A DNA stretch of 53,042 nucleotides from JBCDAP01 sp038747915 (GCA_038747915.1 JBCDJJ010000016.1:1-53042), one strand, 5' to 3'; counted from the stretch's first letter, positions 26,850 through 36,376 are shown. Notes: generated by a model not told the origin, from the sequence alone. Numbers and translations are program-made.

Positions 26850-28706
26850 CTACTTACCAGCAGTATCGTCTGGTTGCTGAGCGACCGCTTGTCTTCTGAA
26901 AGTTCTAAGGAGAAGCAGAACGTGCATGAGCCGGTCCGATCGTCGCCGCGAGAACCACGCTTGGGGCACCATGCCGTGCATAGCGAGATTCCGCATATTC
27001 AAACCAAGAGGATGAGAGACCACGAGATGTACGTAGCACGTGAAGTCCACGCCGATTCTGTCGGAGAGCGATTTATCGGTCAACAACGCCCCAAGCGGGC
27101 GTGCTTGCCAGCCTTGGCTATCTCGGCTGTTCGAAGCTGAAAGCTTGGTCACGCCTTCGTATAGCACACGAATCGCATGCTCGATTACGGGGAGCGCAAG
27201 ATGAACGAACGAGATGTGGTCACGCATGAAGTACGCGGTCAAAGCGCGATCAATCAGCTTCGCACGATCGTCTTGCAGGAGTGGAGTATCGCGAAAATGT
27301 GCCGCGAGCTTCTCGGGACCTGCGTGATGTCGCGTGAAGACAGCGTCGAGTACAAGACCCATAAATCCATCATCGATTTCAAGCAGTTTCCGGCCCCAAT
27401 AGGCGATGTGTGGCTCTGGATCCTCGTGAACGCTCGGGACAAAGATTTGGTTGCCGAACTCGTCGACGATCGTTGAGCGAATCCCGGACGCAATCGGTGC
27501 TGAGACCTTCATGATCCGCATCTGCTCTTCAAAGTCCGCTCGACGTCTCCAGAATGACAGGGCGATCCACTGCAGCGCGTCTTCCCATGGTCGCCCCGCC
27601 GTATCCTCGACCATCCGTTCAATTTCCTCGCCGGAGATCTGCAAAGACTCGGAGAAGGAGGACATTTCGTCTTTGCTGCGCTCGTTGGCGCCCCGCAGGA
27701 GGCCATCAATTCGACGCGCGTCCGCTGTCAGTCCCGCTCCTCGATAAACCGTATGGGCCTCTTGGTAGCACGATGCGGCAATCATCGCGTTGCCTTTGGT
27801 CGCGAACTCTTCGAGAATGGACCCGTAGCGTCTCGCTGCGTCACTCAGTTTTTCGACGTCGCTCGTACGGCGATAGTGCTCTTTGAGCCTTTTCCAATAT
27901 TCTTCGGCACGAAAGCGATTCGTATGCTTCGCGCACTCGTCCAGCCGGAGTTCCATCCATGCGAGAGCTTGCTCTCGCTGCTCGTCTGTCGCCGGCGAGT
28001 TCTTGCGCAGCAGCGAAAGATCCGCGGCAACTTGTTCGAGCCGGAATGCTCGGTCTACATCAGGGGATGCGGCGTGGGTGAACAGTGATTGAAGCACCTG
28101 TGATGCTCGGACTTGATCACGGATCGCAGATGCGAGGTCGAGAGCTCGACGAAGTGCACGGTCAATCAGGAGAGCGGATCTACTCTTCTCACACTGAGCA
28201 ATGTAAGAGTCAGTTGCTCGCCTCGCGTCCTCGACATCTTTGTCTATTCCGGCAAGCGACGCGAGATCCCATGCCAGATCTAAGAAACGGGCGACAGCGA
28301 CGGGATGATCGACTTGCCCGGCGCGTAGCCGGCAGTGCTGGATGAAGTCCGCCGTTATGGCCGACTGCGGGGGAATGGTGAAGGGATCTCCATTCTCTAG
28401 GGTTCCTGAGGCCCAAGGGCCAAAGAAGCACCCTTCCCATTGCGAGGAGTCTCGAGTGCTCAGATCCAACGCAATCGCATCGGCGATCGCCTGGTTCCGG
28501 TGCTCTGCACTGAAGACCTCCTCCTGGATCCATGCGGTGATCGTCGCAGCGATGGCCTTTTCGGGACTCGACTTGTCATCAGCCAACGCTGCGGAGAGCA
28601 TTTCTCCAAGCAGCTGAGGCCACTCTGACGTGACGCGGTGCTGGAATCGGTCGGCGTATTTGTCCAAAGTGCTCCCAGACTGTTGCGTTACGCGAACTCC
28701 GCCCAT
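26850..28706 (-). CDS. DUF4209-like protein with HEPN-type RNxxxH motif
   Basis: The 618-residue, mostly helical product has TPR-like helical stretches (ASCYQEAHTVYRGAGL) in the middle and a C-terminal domain ending GLNMRNLAMHGMVPQAWFS. RNLAMH fits the R-x4-H signature of HEPN ribonuclease or RNA-binding domains and of DUF4209-type proteins. It is convergent with the nucleotidyltransferase gene, 92 nt apart. MNT-type nucleotidyltransferases and HEPN proteins often work as toxin-antitoxin pairs, but those are normally small and co-directional, so a link is speculative. The start is uncertain: ATG 28706 is used, and a GTG at 28733 is in frame. Confidence 0.6.
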   Translation of the reverse strand: MGGVRVTQQSGSTLDKYADRFQHRVTSEWPQLLGEMLSAALADDKSSPEKAIAATITAWIQEEVFSAEHRNQAIADAIALDLSTRDSSQWEGCFFGPWASGTLENGDPFTIPPQSAITADFIQHCRLRAGQVDHPVAVARFLDLAWDLASLAGIDKDVEDARRATDSYIAQCEKSRSALLIDRALRRALDLASAIRDQVRASQVLQSLFTHAASPDVDRAFRLEQVAADLSLLRKNSPATDEQREQALAWMELRLDECAKHTNRFRAEEYWKRLKEHYRRTSDVEKLSDAARRYGSILEEFATKGNAMIAASCYQEAHTVYRGAGLTADARRIDGLLRGANERSKDEMSSFSESLQISGEEIERMVEDTAGRPWEDALQWIALSFWRRRADFEEQMRIMKVSAPIASGIRSTIVDEFGNQIFVPSVHEDPEPHIAYWGRKLLEIDDGFMGLVLDAVFTRHHAGPEKLAAHFRDTPLLQDDRAKLIDRALTAYFMRDHISFVHLALPVIEHAIRVLYEGVTKLSASNSRDSQGWQARPLGALLTDKSLSDRIGVDFTCYVHLVVSHPLGLNMRNLAMHGMVPQAWFSRRRSDRLMHVLLLLRTFRRQAVAQQPDDTAGK

Positions 28707-28980
28707 TGTGGAGGACGCGGCTTGGGTGCGCACAGAGCACTCCGGTGCTCATGCGGAAGCGTCGTGAGATCCGTGCTGCCCAGGGCGTTGTCGACGTATT
28801 CTCAAAGCTGCCCCCGACAGCACCCATTCCTCGCACCGCTGCTAACCGAGAGCCAGAGAGCGCGAGAGTCTCGGCCGCGCCGGCCCGCCGAGCCGGGGGT
28901 TCCGGTCGCCACCCACACGCCTAGCCCAAACCCGAGAGCGCCGCCCCCCGCCCCGAACGCCCCCGATCCGGTCCGCTCCC

Positions 28981-29020
28981 AGTAAACAAACAGGCCCGCG
29001 TCCTTGTGGACACGAGCCTG
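28981..29020 (-). terminator. rho-independent terminator of tRNA-Asn
   Basis: On the minus strand a 13-nt stem (11 matched positions, arms 28991-29003 and 29008-29020, 4-nt loop) is followed by TTTGTTTACT (28990-28981). It starts 6 nt after the tRNA 3' end. The form is that of an intrinsic terminator. Confidence 0.75.
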
Positions 29021-29025
29021 CCAAA

Positions 29026-29097
29026 CTCCCCGAGTAGGACTCGAACCTACAACCTAGCGGTTAACAGCCGCTCGCTCTACCATTGAGCTATCGGGGA
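29026..29097 (-). tRNA. tRNA-Asn (GTT)
   Basis: The 72-nt gene reads TCCCCGA as the 5' acceptor strand, paired with TCGGGGA at the 3' end and discriminator G. The D arm is GCTC-N-GAGC-like, the anticodon loop is CTGTTAA with anticodon GTT, and the T arm contains GGTTCGAGTCC. CCA is not encoded. A terminator hairpin follows. Confidence 0.95.
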
Positions 29098-29323
29098 TCG
29101 AGTTGTCGCCGCCGGATCGGCTGAATCACGACATCACACCATGCCGCAACCCCACTGCTCCCCACCGGAACAGTCGGCCAGACAACATAGAGCGGCCCCC
29201 GACCCCCGGCAAGGCCAGCACAGACCCCATCGCGCCCGGTGCCGAAGAATCCTCAGCCCCTCGCGCGATGCGACACCCGGTCAGGCTGGGCACGCCCCAG
29301 GAGCACCACGGAGACCCGAGCGC

Positions 29324-30535
29324 ATGAGCACACCACCCACAGACCCCACGACACCGTCCTCCGCGCCTACCACGCGGGCTCCCGGACGCACCGTGCTCGG
29401 CCGGATCGCCACCCTCGCCACCGTCGGGCTCGTCTGCGCCGCCCTCGGGGCGCTCCTCACCAATGGCCACGTCGATGCTCGCCCACCCGGCGGCTACCTC
29501 CCGACCGAGGCACGCGCCGTCGAGCTTTTCGAGGAGGTCTCCCCCTCGGTCGTCTTTGTGCGCACCTCCGCGTTCGAGCGGCGCGGCAACCTCATGCGCG
29601 GGGTGATGACCTTCGAGCGGGCGGCCGGCGCCGGCTCGGGCTTTGTCTGGGACAACCGCGGCCACATCGTGACCAACTACCACGTGGTCGAACCGATCTT
29701 CGACCGCACCCGCGACGGCCGGCGCGTGCCCGACGGCCGCGTCATCGTTCAGCTGCACGATGGCCGCGAGTACGAGGCCGAGATCGTCGGCTACGCCGAG
29801 TACAAAGACATCGCGGTGCTCCGCATCCCCGTCGAGCAGACCGGTGCATCGCTCCGGCCCATCTCGCCGGGCACCTCGGGCGACCTCCGCGTCGGTCAGC
29901 AGGTCTACGCCATCGGCTCGCCCTTCGGGCTCGATCAGACGCTCACCACCGGCATCGTCTCCGCGCTCGATCGCTCGATCTCATCCATCGCCGGCCCCGA
30001 GATCGACGGCGTGGTGCAGACCGATGCCGCCATCAACCCCGGCAACTCCGGCGGGCCGCTGCTCGACTCCGCCGGACGCCTCATCGGCATCACCACCGCC
30101 ATCCGCTCGCCCACCGGCAGCTCCGCGGGCATCGGCTTCGCTGTGCCCGTCGACACCGCCCAGCTGATCGTGCCGCAGCTCGTCACCCACGGGCGCGTCA
30201 CCCGCCCCACACTGGGCGTGCGGCTCGCCACGCTCCGCCCGCGAACGCGCACCGAGCGGCCGCTGCTGGTGGTCGTGGGTGTGACCGAGGGCTCGGGTGC
30301 CGAGCGAGCCGGCATCCGCGGCATGGCGCAGGACACCGAGGGCATGACCATCCCCGGCGACATCATCGTCGGCATCGAGGACCGCTCGATCAACGACTTG
30401 AAAGACCTCGAAGCCGCCCTGGAGCGGTTCACGCCGGGCGAGACCGTCCGCGTGCGCATCGAACGGTACGACCTGGCTACGCGATCCACACGGACCCTCG
30501 AGCTGCCGGTGACCCTGGGCGCGCCGCTCCAGTGA
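29324..30535 (+). CDS. HtrA/DegP-type serine protease with PDZ domain
   Basis: The 403-residue product has an N-terminal membrane anchor (residues about 22-47), a trypsin-like domain and a C-terminal PDZ domain (about 305-395). The catalytic triad is visible as His120 (HIVTNYHVVE), Asp162 (YKDIAVLRI) and Ser242 (NPGNSGGPL). Such proteases degrade or chaperone misfolded proteins outside the cytoplasmic membrane. ATG 29324 has GGAG 10 nt upstream. The PDZ domain has the usual GDIIVGIEDRSINDLKDLEAAL end. Confidence 0.93.
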   Translation: MSTPPTDPTTPSSAPTTRAPGRTVLGRIATLATVGLVCAALGALLTNGHVDARPPGGYLPTEARAVELFEEVSPSVVFVRTSAFERRGNLMRGVMTFERAAGAGSGFVWDNRGHIVTNYHVVEPIFDRTRDGRRVPDGRVIVQLHDGREYEAEIVGYAEYKDIAVLRIPVEQTGASLRPISPGTSGDLRVGQQVYAIGSPFGLDQTLTTGIVSALDRSISSIAGPEIDGVVQTDAAINPGNSGGPLLDSAGRLIGITTAIRSPTGSSAGIGFAVPVDTAQLIVPQLVTHGRVTRPTLGVRLATLRPRTRTERPLLVVVGVTEGSGAERAGIRGMAQDTEGMTIPGDIIVGIEDRSINDLKDLEAALERFTPGETVRVRIERYDLATRSTRTLELPVTLGAPLQ

Positions 30536-30634
30536 GCGACTCGCACCAAGGCTCCTTTCTCACCAAAGCTGCTTCCGCATCGAGCCGAAGGATGCGAAAC
30601 TGCACCGTGCGCACGCGCGAGTGAGGAGCCCGGG

Positions 30635-31381
30635 ATGCCCGATGAGTTCGCCGACCTCGACATCCTCTTCCTGCAATCCCGCGAGATCGACGCAGTCGCC
30701 GAGCACGAGCGGTACTGCCTGATCGACCTCTGCGGCCTCCAGGAGGAGCAGGTCGACGCGGTCAACGTCCCCCGCGAGGGTTTCGTCGAGTGGGAACGCA
30801 TCGAGCAGGCCGGCGCCGTCATCGTCGGCGGATCGGGCGAGTTCTCCGCCTCGCAGCTCACACTCCACGACTGGACCGAGCGCCTCCTCGACACCATCCG
30901 CCGCATCGTCGACGCTGGGAAGCCGATGTTCGGCATCTCCTACGGTCAGCACGCGATCGCCCGCGCCCTCGGTGGCGAGGTCGTGACCGATGCCTCGCGG
31001 CGAGAGACCGGCGTCCGCCCCATCACGCTCACGCCCGCGGGCCACGACGACCCCGTGCTCGGCCGGTGCCCCAAGACCTTCCACGCCCTGCTCGCCCACA
31101 ACGACCACGTGCTGAACCTGCCCGACTCGTGCGTCAGCCTCGCCTCGAGCGATATATGCACGCACCAGGCCTTCAAGGTGGTCGACCGCCCGGTCTACGG
31201 CACCCTCTTCCACGTCGAGCTCACCCCGCGCACCCTCCTCGAACGCCTTCAGCGGTACCGTGCCGCCTACTGCCCGGACCAGGACGAGTTCGAACGCCTC
31301 GTGGCCTCACTCCGCCCGACGCCCGACGCCGAGAACATCCTCAAGCGATTCCTCGAGACCTACGCCGCCCGCGTCGCATAA
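30635..31381 (+). CDS. class I glutamine-amidotransferase-like protein lacking the nucleophile Cys
   Basis: The 248-residue product has the class I glutamine amidotransferase fold as in the GMP synthase N-terminal domain: AGAVIVGGSGEFS, then KPMFGISYGQHAIARALGG, LLAHNDHVLNLP and LFHVELTP. At the position of the catalytic cysteine (family GxCxGxQ) Ser102 is present, while the His and Glu regions are kept. It probably cannot hydrolyse glutamine in the usual way and may bind a ligand or use another chemistry. ATG 30635 follows GAGGAG by about 8 nt. Substrate unknown. Confidence 0.8.
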   Translation: MPDEFADLDILFLQSREIDAVAEHERYCLIDLCGLQEEQVDAVNVPREGFVEWERIEQAGAVIVGGSGEFSASQLTLHDWTERLLDTIRRIVDAGKPMFGISYGQHAIARALGGEVVTDASRRETGVRPITLTPAGHDDPVLGRCPKTFHALLAHNDHVLNLPDSCVSLASSDICTHQAFKVVDRPVYGTLFHVELTPRTLLERLQRYRAAYCPDQDEFERLVASLRPTPDAENILKRFLETYAARVA

Positions 31382-31408
31382 GAACAGCGAACCGCGCCGG
31401 AGTGGGCC

Positions 31409-33286
31409 TCACCCGCGCTTCTCGTACAGCACCGCGCCCGAGTGCGGACGCAACGCGATCGTCCCCCGCTTCCACTCCACACCCTGCCCATCACGCGGGA
31501 ACTCGCCATCGCGCGTGGCGCACCACCACCGCCCCGCGGGCAACCCGAGCTCGGCCCGCTCACCCGAACCATTGAGCAGCACCGCCGCGCGGTTCCAAGC
31601 GTCGTGCCCCGTCACATCGGTGAGCTCGAAGGCCACCACACCCGGCGGCACCATGATCGCCAGCTCTTCATCGAAGAAACGCACCGCGCGCTCGGCCTCG
31701 TCCCGCGTCCGCAGGCGGAACATCGGGTGCTCGCGGCGCATCCGCACCGCACCCCGGTGATACAGGAAGTGCCGGAAGGCACGACCCTTCTGCGCCCAAT
31801 CGATGTTGTTGATCTCGTCGCCCAGGTTGTACGAGTTGTCTTCGCCCTGCTTCGACCGCGCAAACTCCTGACCGCAGTGCATGAACATCACACCCTGGCT
31901 CACCGCGATGCTCAAGAAAGCGAGCCGCGCCATGTGCATCCGCTCGGTCTCCGACGCCCCCGCAGCGGCGATCACCAGGCGATCGGCGAGCGTGTGGTTG
32001 TCGTGCGCTTCGACGTAGTTCAACGACTCACCGGGCGCATCCGCGAAGGTGCCGACTGATCCACGGATGCCCTTCTTGAGCTCATCGACCTTCGCGCCGG
32101 AGATGGCAAACGCCGGATCCTCGATCTCGAAGACCTCGCCACGGAGCGCATCCCGAATCTCGTCATTGAACACCGCCCACCCGCGGCTCCGCTGCGTGCC
32201 TTTGTCGTTCACCTCGATCGGCGTCTCGCCGCCGGTCCACGGCTCGCCGTAGATCAGGATCGACTCATCGATCGCACGCACCTCGCGCACTACCGCGTCC
32301 ATCGTTTCGGCGTCGATCAGGCCCATCAGATCGAACCGGAACCCATCGACGCCGTAGTGGGTCACCCAGTGTGCGATGGACTCGATGATGAACCGACGCC
32401 CGTGCACCGATTCACTCCGGAACTCGTTGCCGCACGCCGAACCATCCCACGGCGTGCCATCATCCTTGAAGCGAAAGTACTCCCGCGGCGCGAGCGCCAT
32501 GAGCGAGCGCAGCCGGTCCGGCCAGAACTCCGCTGTGTGGTTGTAGACCACATCGAGCGTCACGCGAAGCCCAGCCTCGTGCAGCGCACTCACCGCCTCC
32601 TTCAGCTCACGAACCGGCGCCTCGACATCCACCGATGAGGCGTACGTATCCATCGGCGCATTAAAGAACAGCGGCATGTACCCCCACTCGTACCGCGCGT
32701 CGTACGGCATCGCGAAGGCGTGTACCGGCATGAGCTGAACGACATTGATCCCGAGATCCAATAGGTGATCGAGACCCGTCGGCAGTTCCGAGCCCTCGAG
32801 CACGCTCCCGCGGTGCCACAACCCGGGATAGGTGCCGCGCTCGTTCCACGGCAGCCCGGAGCTGTGGTGCCGGGTGAAGTCGCGCACGTGCAGCTCGTAG
32901 ATCACCGCGTCGGTCGGAGACTCGAGCACCGGCCGCGGCGCCACCGGCGTGCGGTCGGCGCAGAGATACCCTTGGTCGTCGCGGATCAGTTCCGCCCACG
33001 GATCAACGATGCCGCTCAGCACGCGTCCATCGCGGTCTACGGCGTAGCTGTACCGCCACCCTCGGAAGTCACCCTCGGCCTCGACACGCCACACCAACGG
33101 ATCATCGTGATCGCGCACGCAGCTCAGCCGCCGCGTCTCGAGCGTGCCCGGATGCACCAGCTCGAGGCCGACCGCGTCTGCCTCGGCAACGACACCAAAC
33201 CGAGTGCCCTCGGGTCGGTGGTCGACCCCGACGAACGCTGTGCTGGCCTCGACCGTCGCCGGCGGGCTGCCTGGCTTCCCACTCAT
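31409..33286 (-). CDS. type I pullulanase / glycogen debranching-type glycosidase
   Basis: The 625-residue glycoside hydrolase family 13 enzyme cuts alpha-1,6 branches in glycogen or pullulan. An N-terminal beta-sandwich with carbohydrate-binding look precedes the catalytic barrel. Conserved regions are LRVTLDVVYNHTA, DGFRFDLMGLIDAETM with the nucleophile Asp, ILIYGEPWTGG with the acid Glu, and NYVEAHDNHTLADRL with the stabilising Asp. EWGYMPLFFNAPMDTYAS is the pullulanase form of the region before the catalytic domain. No signal peptide, so cytoplasmic. ATG 33286 is taken as start; a longer form from 33385 is possible. It is convergent with the amidotransferase-like gene, 27 nt apart. Confidence 0.88.
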   Translation of the reverse strand: MSGKPGSPPATVEASTAFVGVDHRPEGTRFGVVAEADAVGLELVHPGTLETRRLSCVRDHDDPLVWRVEAEGDFRGWRYSYAVDRDGRVLSGIVDPWAELIRDDQGYLCADRTPVAPRPVLESPTDAVIYELHVRDFTRHHSSGLPWNERGTYPGLWHRGSVLEGSELPTGLDHLLDLGINVVQLMPVHAFAMPYDARYEWGYMPLFFNAPMDTYASSVDVEAPVRELKEAVSALHEAGLRVTLDVVYNHTAEFWPDRLRSLMALAPREYFRFKDDGTPWDGSACGNEFRSESVHGRRFIIESIAHWVTHYGVDGFRFDLMGLIDAETMDAVVREVRAIDESILIYGEPWTGGETPIEVNDKGTQRSRGWAVFNDEIRDALRGEVFEIEDPAFAISGAKVDELKKGIRGSVGTFADAPGESLNYVEAHDNHTLADRLVIAAAGASETERMHMARLAFLSIAVSQGVMFMHCGQEFARSKQGEDNSYNLGDEINNIDWAQKGRAFRHFLYHRGAVRMRREHPMFRLRTRDEAERAVRFFDEELAIMVPPGVVAFELTDVTGHDAWNRAAVLLNGSGERAELGLPAGRWWCATRDGEFPRDGQGVEWKRGTIALRPHSGAVLYEKRG

Positions 33287-33508
33287 CGCCGGACCATAGC
33301 CGATCGCTACCCCATCGAGCGGTGCCGATCCCACGTGCGCATCGCCCGCCGACCGAACCCGCTCCGAACACGCCGATCGAGTCACCCGGCACGCGCTCCG
33401 TCACCACTCAAACAAGTGCAGCGCGCGGGGTCGGTGGACCGATGCCACAATGCTCGGGCGGCACGCCGCTCGGCCACGATGCTCGACGCCACTCAAGAGA
33501 CGCCCCGC

Positions 33509-34270
33509 ATGGACGCACCGCCCGATCATCACCAGCCCGCCGATGTCGATCTCTCGCGCCGCGCCGCCCTGGCACGCGTCGCGCAGGCCGCGCTGCTGAC
33601 CGGCGGCCTGCTCCCGCTCGGTGCCTGCTCGACCGTCCGCGAGCCATCGCGACCCGCGAGCCTCGGCGCCACCATCCACCGGCCCGGCCCCGTGCCCGAC
33701 TACACCGCCCCGCGGGCCTGGACACCCCTCCCTGAGACCTCGAACACCCAGTCGATTGTCGACGTTCTCCCCCGAACACGCTGGGCAAAGGGCGACCCCA
33801 TCCCGTCACGCATGAGCCGCATGCACCCGATCACACGCATCACGGTGCATCACGACGGGATGAACGCCTTCACCTCCACATCCGTTGACGCTGCAGCACG
33901 ACGCATCGACAACATCCGCCGCGGGCACGTCGGCCGCGGATGGGGCGATATCGGCTACCACTACGTGATTGATCCCGCGGGCCGTGTCTGGTCGGGGCGG
34001 CCACTCGGCTGGCAGGGCGCCCATGTGAAGGACCACAACGTCGCCAACGTCGGGATCTGCGTTCTCGGCAACTACGAGCGTCAGCACCCGAATTCGGCCC
34101 AGCTTGCCGCAGTCGATCGGACCATCTCGGGGCTCATGACGGCTCATAGCGTCTCGCCGAGCCGCGTGTACACCCACCGCGAACTCCGTCCCACCGCGTG
34201 CCCAGGCCGTTCGCTCCAGACGCACATGAATGAGCTGCGTCGCTCACGGGGCGCACTCGCCACCACCTGA
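33509..34270 (+). CDS. N-acetylmuramoyl-L-alanine amidase-like (PGRP/amidase 2) lipoprotein
   Basis: The 253-residue product has a twin-arginine-like lipoprotein signal (SRRAALARVAQAALLTGG, then LLPLGACS). Its amidase 2 domain carries zinc ligands seen in T7 lysozyme-like enzymes: His in ITVHHDGMNAF, His in YTHRELRP and Cys in TACPGR. It should cleave the bond between muramic acid and the stem peptide outside the membrane. ATG 33509 is chosen, with AAGAGA 9 nt upstream; ATG 33479 is an alternative. Planctomycetes do make thin peptidoglycan, so a role in wall turnover is reasonable. Confidence 0.85.
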   Translation: MDAPPDHHQPADVDLSRRAALARVAQAALLTGGLLPLGACSTVREPSRPASLGATIHRPGPVPDYTAPRAWTPLPETSNTQSIVDVLPRTRWAKGDPIPSRMSRMHPITRITVHHDGMNAFTSTSVDAAARRIDNIRRGHVGRGWGDIGYHYVIDPAGRVWSGRPLGWQGAHVKDHNVANVGICVLGNYERQHPNSAQLAAVDRTISGLMTAHSVSPSRVYTHRELRPTACPGRSLQTHMNELRRSRGALATT

Positions 34271-34348
34271 TCGCCGGCACGAGCGGCCAACCCAAACGGG
34301 TTCGTGTGGAGCGCCTATCCTCGGGGCTCACCTGGAGGTGCGGCTTTC

Positions 34349-35365
34349 ATGAGTGCCACCACACTGCCCACGCTCGACCCGCCGACCCACGACATCGAGC
34401 CGCTTACGCCCGACGACACCCAGATCGACGCGACCCCCGCGGAGTTCGCCGAAGCTGCCCACCGACTCCCGCTGCCCGACACCGTGCGCGGCGGTCAACT
34501 CAACTGGCCCTACGTCATCACCATCGTCGGCATGCACGTGCTCGTGCTCGGTGCCTTCGTGCCGTGGCTCTTCACATGGACCGGCCTTGTCGTCGCGCTC
34601 GTGGGCGTGCATGTGTTCGGACAAGCAATCAATCTGTGCTACCACCGCCTGCTCGCCCACAAGTCGGCCACCGTGCCCAAGTGGCTCGAGCACACCTTCG
34701 TCGTCATGGCCCTGTGCTGCTTCCAGGACACACCCGCCAAGTGGGTCGCCATGCACCGCATCCACCACAAGCACTCCGACGAGCAGCCCGACCCGCACTC
34801 ACCGCTCGTCAACTTCCTCTGGAGCCACGTCGGGTGGCTCATGATCAAGAACCCCGGCACGCACTCGGTCTCGGCCTATCAGAAGTACGCGTCGGACATC
34901 CTCCGTGACCCGTTCTACATGAGCCTCGAGAAGAGCTACACGTGGCTCGGCTACTGGCTCGCCCACGTGCTGGTGTTCTTCGCTGCGGGTGCTGGGCTCG
35001 GCGCGCTCACCCAGGGCACGCCGATGGGCGCGTTGCAGGTCGGGCTGTCGATGGTCGTCTGGGGCGTGATCGTGCGCACCGTGCTGGTGTGGCACATCAC
35101 CTGGTCGGTCAACTCCCTCACCCACCTCTTCGGCTACTCGAACTACACCACCGACGATCACTCGCGCAACAACTGGTTCGTCGCCCTGCTCACCGTCGGC
35201 GAGGGGTGGCACAACAACCACCACCACGACCCGGTCAGCGCATCGAATCAGCACCGGTGGTGGGAAATTGATGTGACCTACTACCAGATCAAAGGGCTCG
35301 AGAAGCTCGGCCTCGCGAAGAATGTGATGCAGCCGCGCCACGTGCGCCGCGCGGCACGACGCTGA
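34349..35365 (+). CDS. acyl-lipid / acyl-CoA fatty acid desaturase
   Basis: The 338-residue membrane di-iron enzyme introduces a double bond in fatty acids, most likely at delta-9. The three histidine boxes are clear: HRLLAHKS, HRIHHKHSD and HNNHHHDP. Four hydrophobic segments lie around them. GGAGGTG ends 8 nt before ATG 34349, which fixes the start. It stands alone between the amidase gene and a palindromic repeat. Electron donor unknown. Confidence 0.9.
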   Translation: MSATTLPTLDPPTHDIEPLTPDDTQIDATPAEFAEAAHRLPLPDTVRGGQLNWPYVITIVGMHVLVLGAFVPWLFTWTGLVVALVGVHVFGQAINLCYHRLLAHKSATVPKWLEHTFVVMALCCFQDTPAKWVAMHRIHHKHSDEQPDPHSPLVNFLWSHVGWLMIKNPGTHSVSAYQKYASDILRDPFYMSLEKSYTWLGYWLAHVLVFFAAGAGLGALTQGTPMGALQVGLSMVVWGVIVRTVLVWHITWSVNSLTHLFGYSNYTTDDHSRNNWFVALLTVGEGWHNNHHHDPVSASNQHRWWEIDVTYYQIKGLEKLGLAKNVMQPRHVRRAARR

Positions 35366-35399
35366 GCGCACGGATACTGGTCTGGTGCTGGTCTGGTGT

Positions 35400-35482
35400 C
35401 GGAGGCATCCTGCCTCCGCGAACGATCAACCGAACCCAATCAGATGGCCTTCGCCGCGACACGCGGAGGCAGGATGCCTCCG
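35400..35482. repeat. pair of perfect 21-bp inverted repeats, each self-complementary
   Basis: The arm at 35400-35420 (beginning CGGAGGCATCCTGCC) is the exact reverse complement of 35462-35482, separated by 41 nt. Each arm is itself a near palindrome (GGAGGCA and TGCCTCC around a 3-nt centre). It lies between the desaturase and gpmA stops, which converge, and ends 8 nt before the gpmA stop codon. It may act as a bidirectional terminator or be a mobile extragenic palindrome. Confidence 0.7.
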
Positions 35483-35489
35483 CCACCGC

Positions 35490-36233
35490 TCACGCCTTTC
35501 CCTGCGCCGCCACACTCGCCATCGCCGCCTGCACCGCGTCCTGATCGCCCAGGTACTCGCTCTTGATCGGTTTGAGATCGGCGTTCAGCTCGTAGACCAG
35601 CGGCACACCTGTCGGGATGTTCACCCCCATGATTTCCTCGTCGCTCATCCCGTCGAGGTGCTTCTTCAGTGCGCGCAGCGAGTTGCCGTGCGCCGCGATC
35701 AGCACCGTCTTGCCCGCTTTGATCTCCGGAACGATCGTTCCATCCCAGTACGGCAGCACCCGCTCGACCGTGTCCTTCAGGCACTCGGTCACCGGTACCT
35801 CGTCGGCGCCCAGGCCGGCGTACCGGCGGTCGTGGCCCGCGAACCGCTCGTCAGACGGATCCATCGGCGGCGGCGGCACGTCGTAGCTCCGGCGCCAGAT
35901 CAGCACCTGCTCGTCGCCGTGCTCCGCCGCGGTCTCCGCCTTATTGAGCCCCTGCAACGCCCCGTAGTGTCGCTCGTTGAGCCGCCATGTCCGATGCACC
36001 GGGATCCACATCTGGTCGAGCTGATCGAGCGAGATCCACAGCGTGCGGATCGCCCGCTTCAGCACGCTCGTAAACGCCACGTCGAACGCAAACCCCTCCG
36101 CCTTCAACAGTTCGCCCGCGCTCGTCGCCTCGCGCACCCCCTGCTCGGAGAGATCAACATCCTTCCACCCTGTGAACCTGTTCTCGAGATTCCAGTCGGA
36201 CTGGCCGTGCCGCAGCAGGACGAGCTTGTGCAT
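35490..36233 (-). CDS. gpmA: 2,3-bisphosphoglycerate-dependent phosphoglycerate mutase
   Basis: The 247-residue glycolytic enzyme interconverts 3- and 2-phosphoglycerate. Landmarks are the phosphohistidine motif LVLLRHGQSDWN, RFTGWKDVDLSEQG, NERHYGALQGLNK, PPPPMDP and the second His in LIAAHGNSLRAL. ATG 36233 has GAGGAG about 8 nt upstream and gives the family's usual length. Cytoplasmic, probably its own transcription unit. Confidence 0.95.
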   Translation of the reverse strand: MHKLVLLRHGQSDWNLENRFTGWKDVDLSEQGVREATSAGELLKAEGFAFDVAFTSVLKRAIRTLWISLDQLDQMWIPVHRTWRLNERHYGALQGLNKAETAAEHGDEQVLIWRRSYDVPPPPMDPSDERFAGHDRRYAGLGADEVPVTECLKDTVERVLPYWDGTIVPEIKAGKTVLIAAHGNSLRALKKHLDGMSDEEIMGVNIPTGVPLVYELNADLKPIKSEYLGDQDAVQAAMASVAAQGKA

Positions 36234-36376
36234 CTCAGGGCTCCTCACGTCATTGTGGAACCGCCACGGTAGGGCACCCACACCGGGCGAACAAGGGCCG
36301 AATCCGGTGAGTTCGCCGGTTCAGCTTGACCCGACAATCTCCGATCGGAGAATCAGACTGAAAGGGGCCTCCGCCC

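Noticed and set aside
29026..29097. tRNA-Asn as integration site for the DarTG island
   Set aside because: No direct repeat of the tRNA 3' end was seen near the left edge at 23490, and the relic cassette is of recombinase/DUF2924 type.
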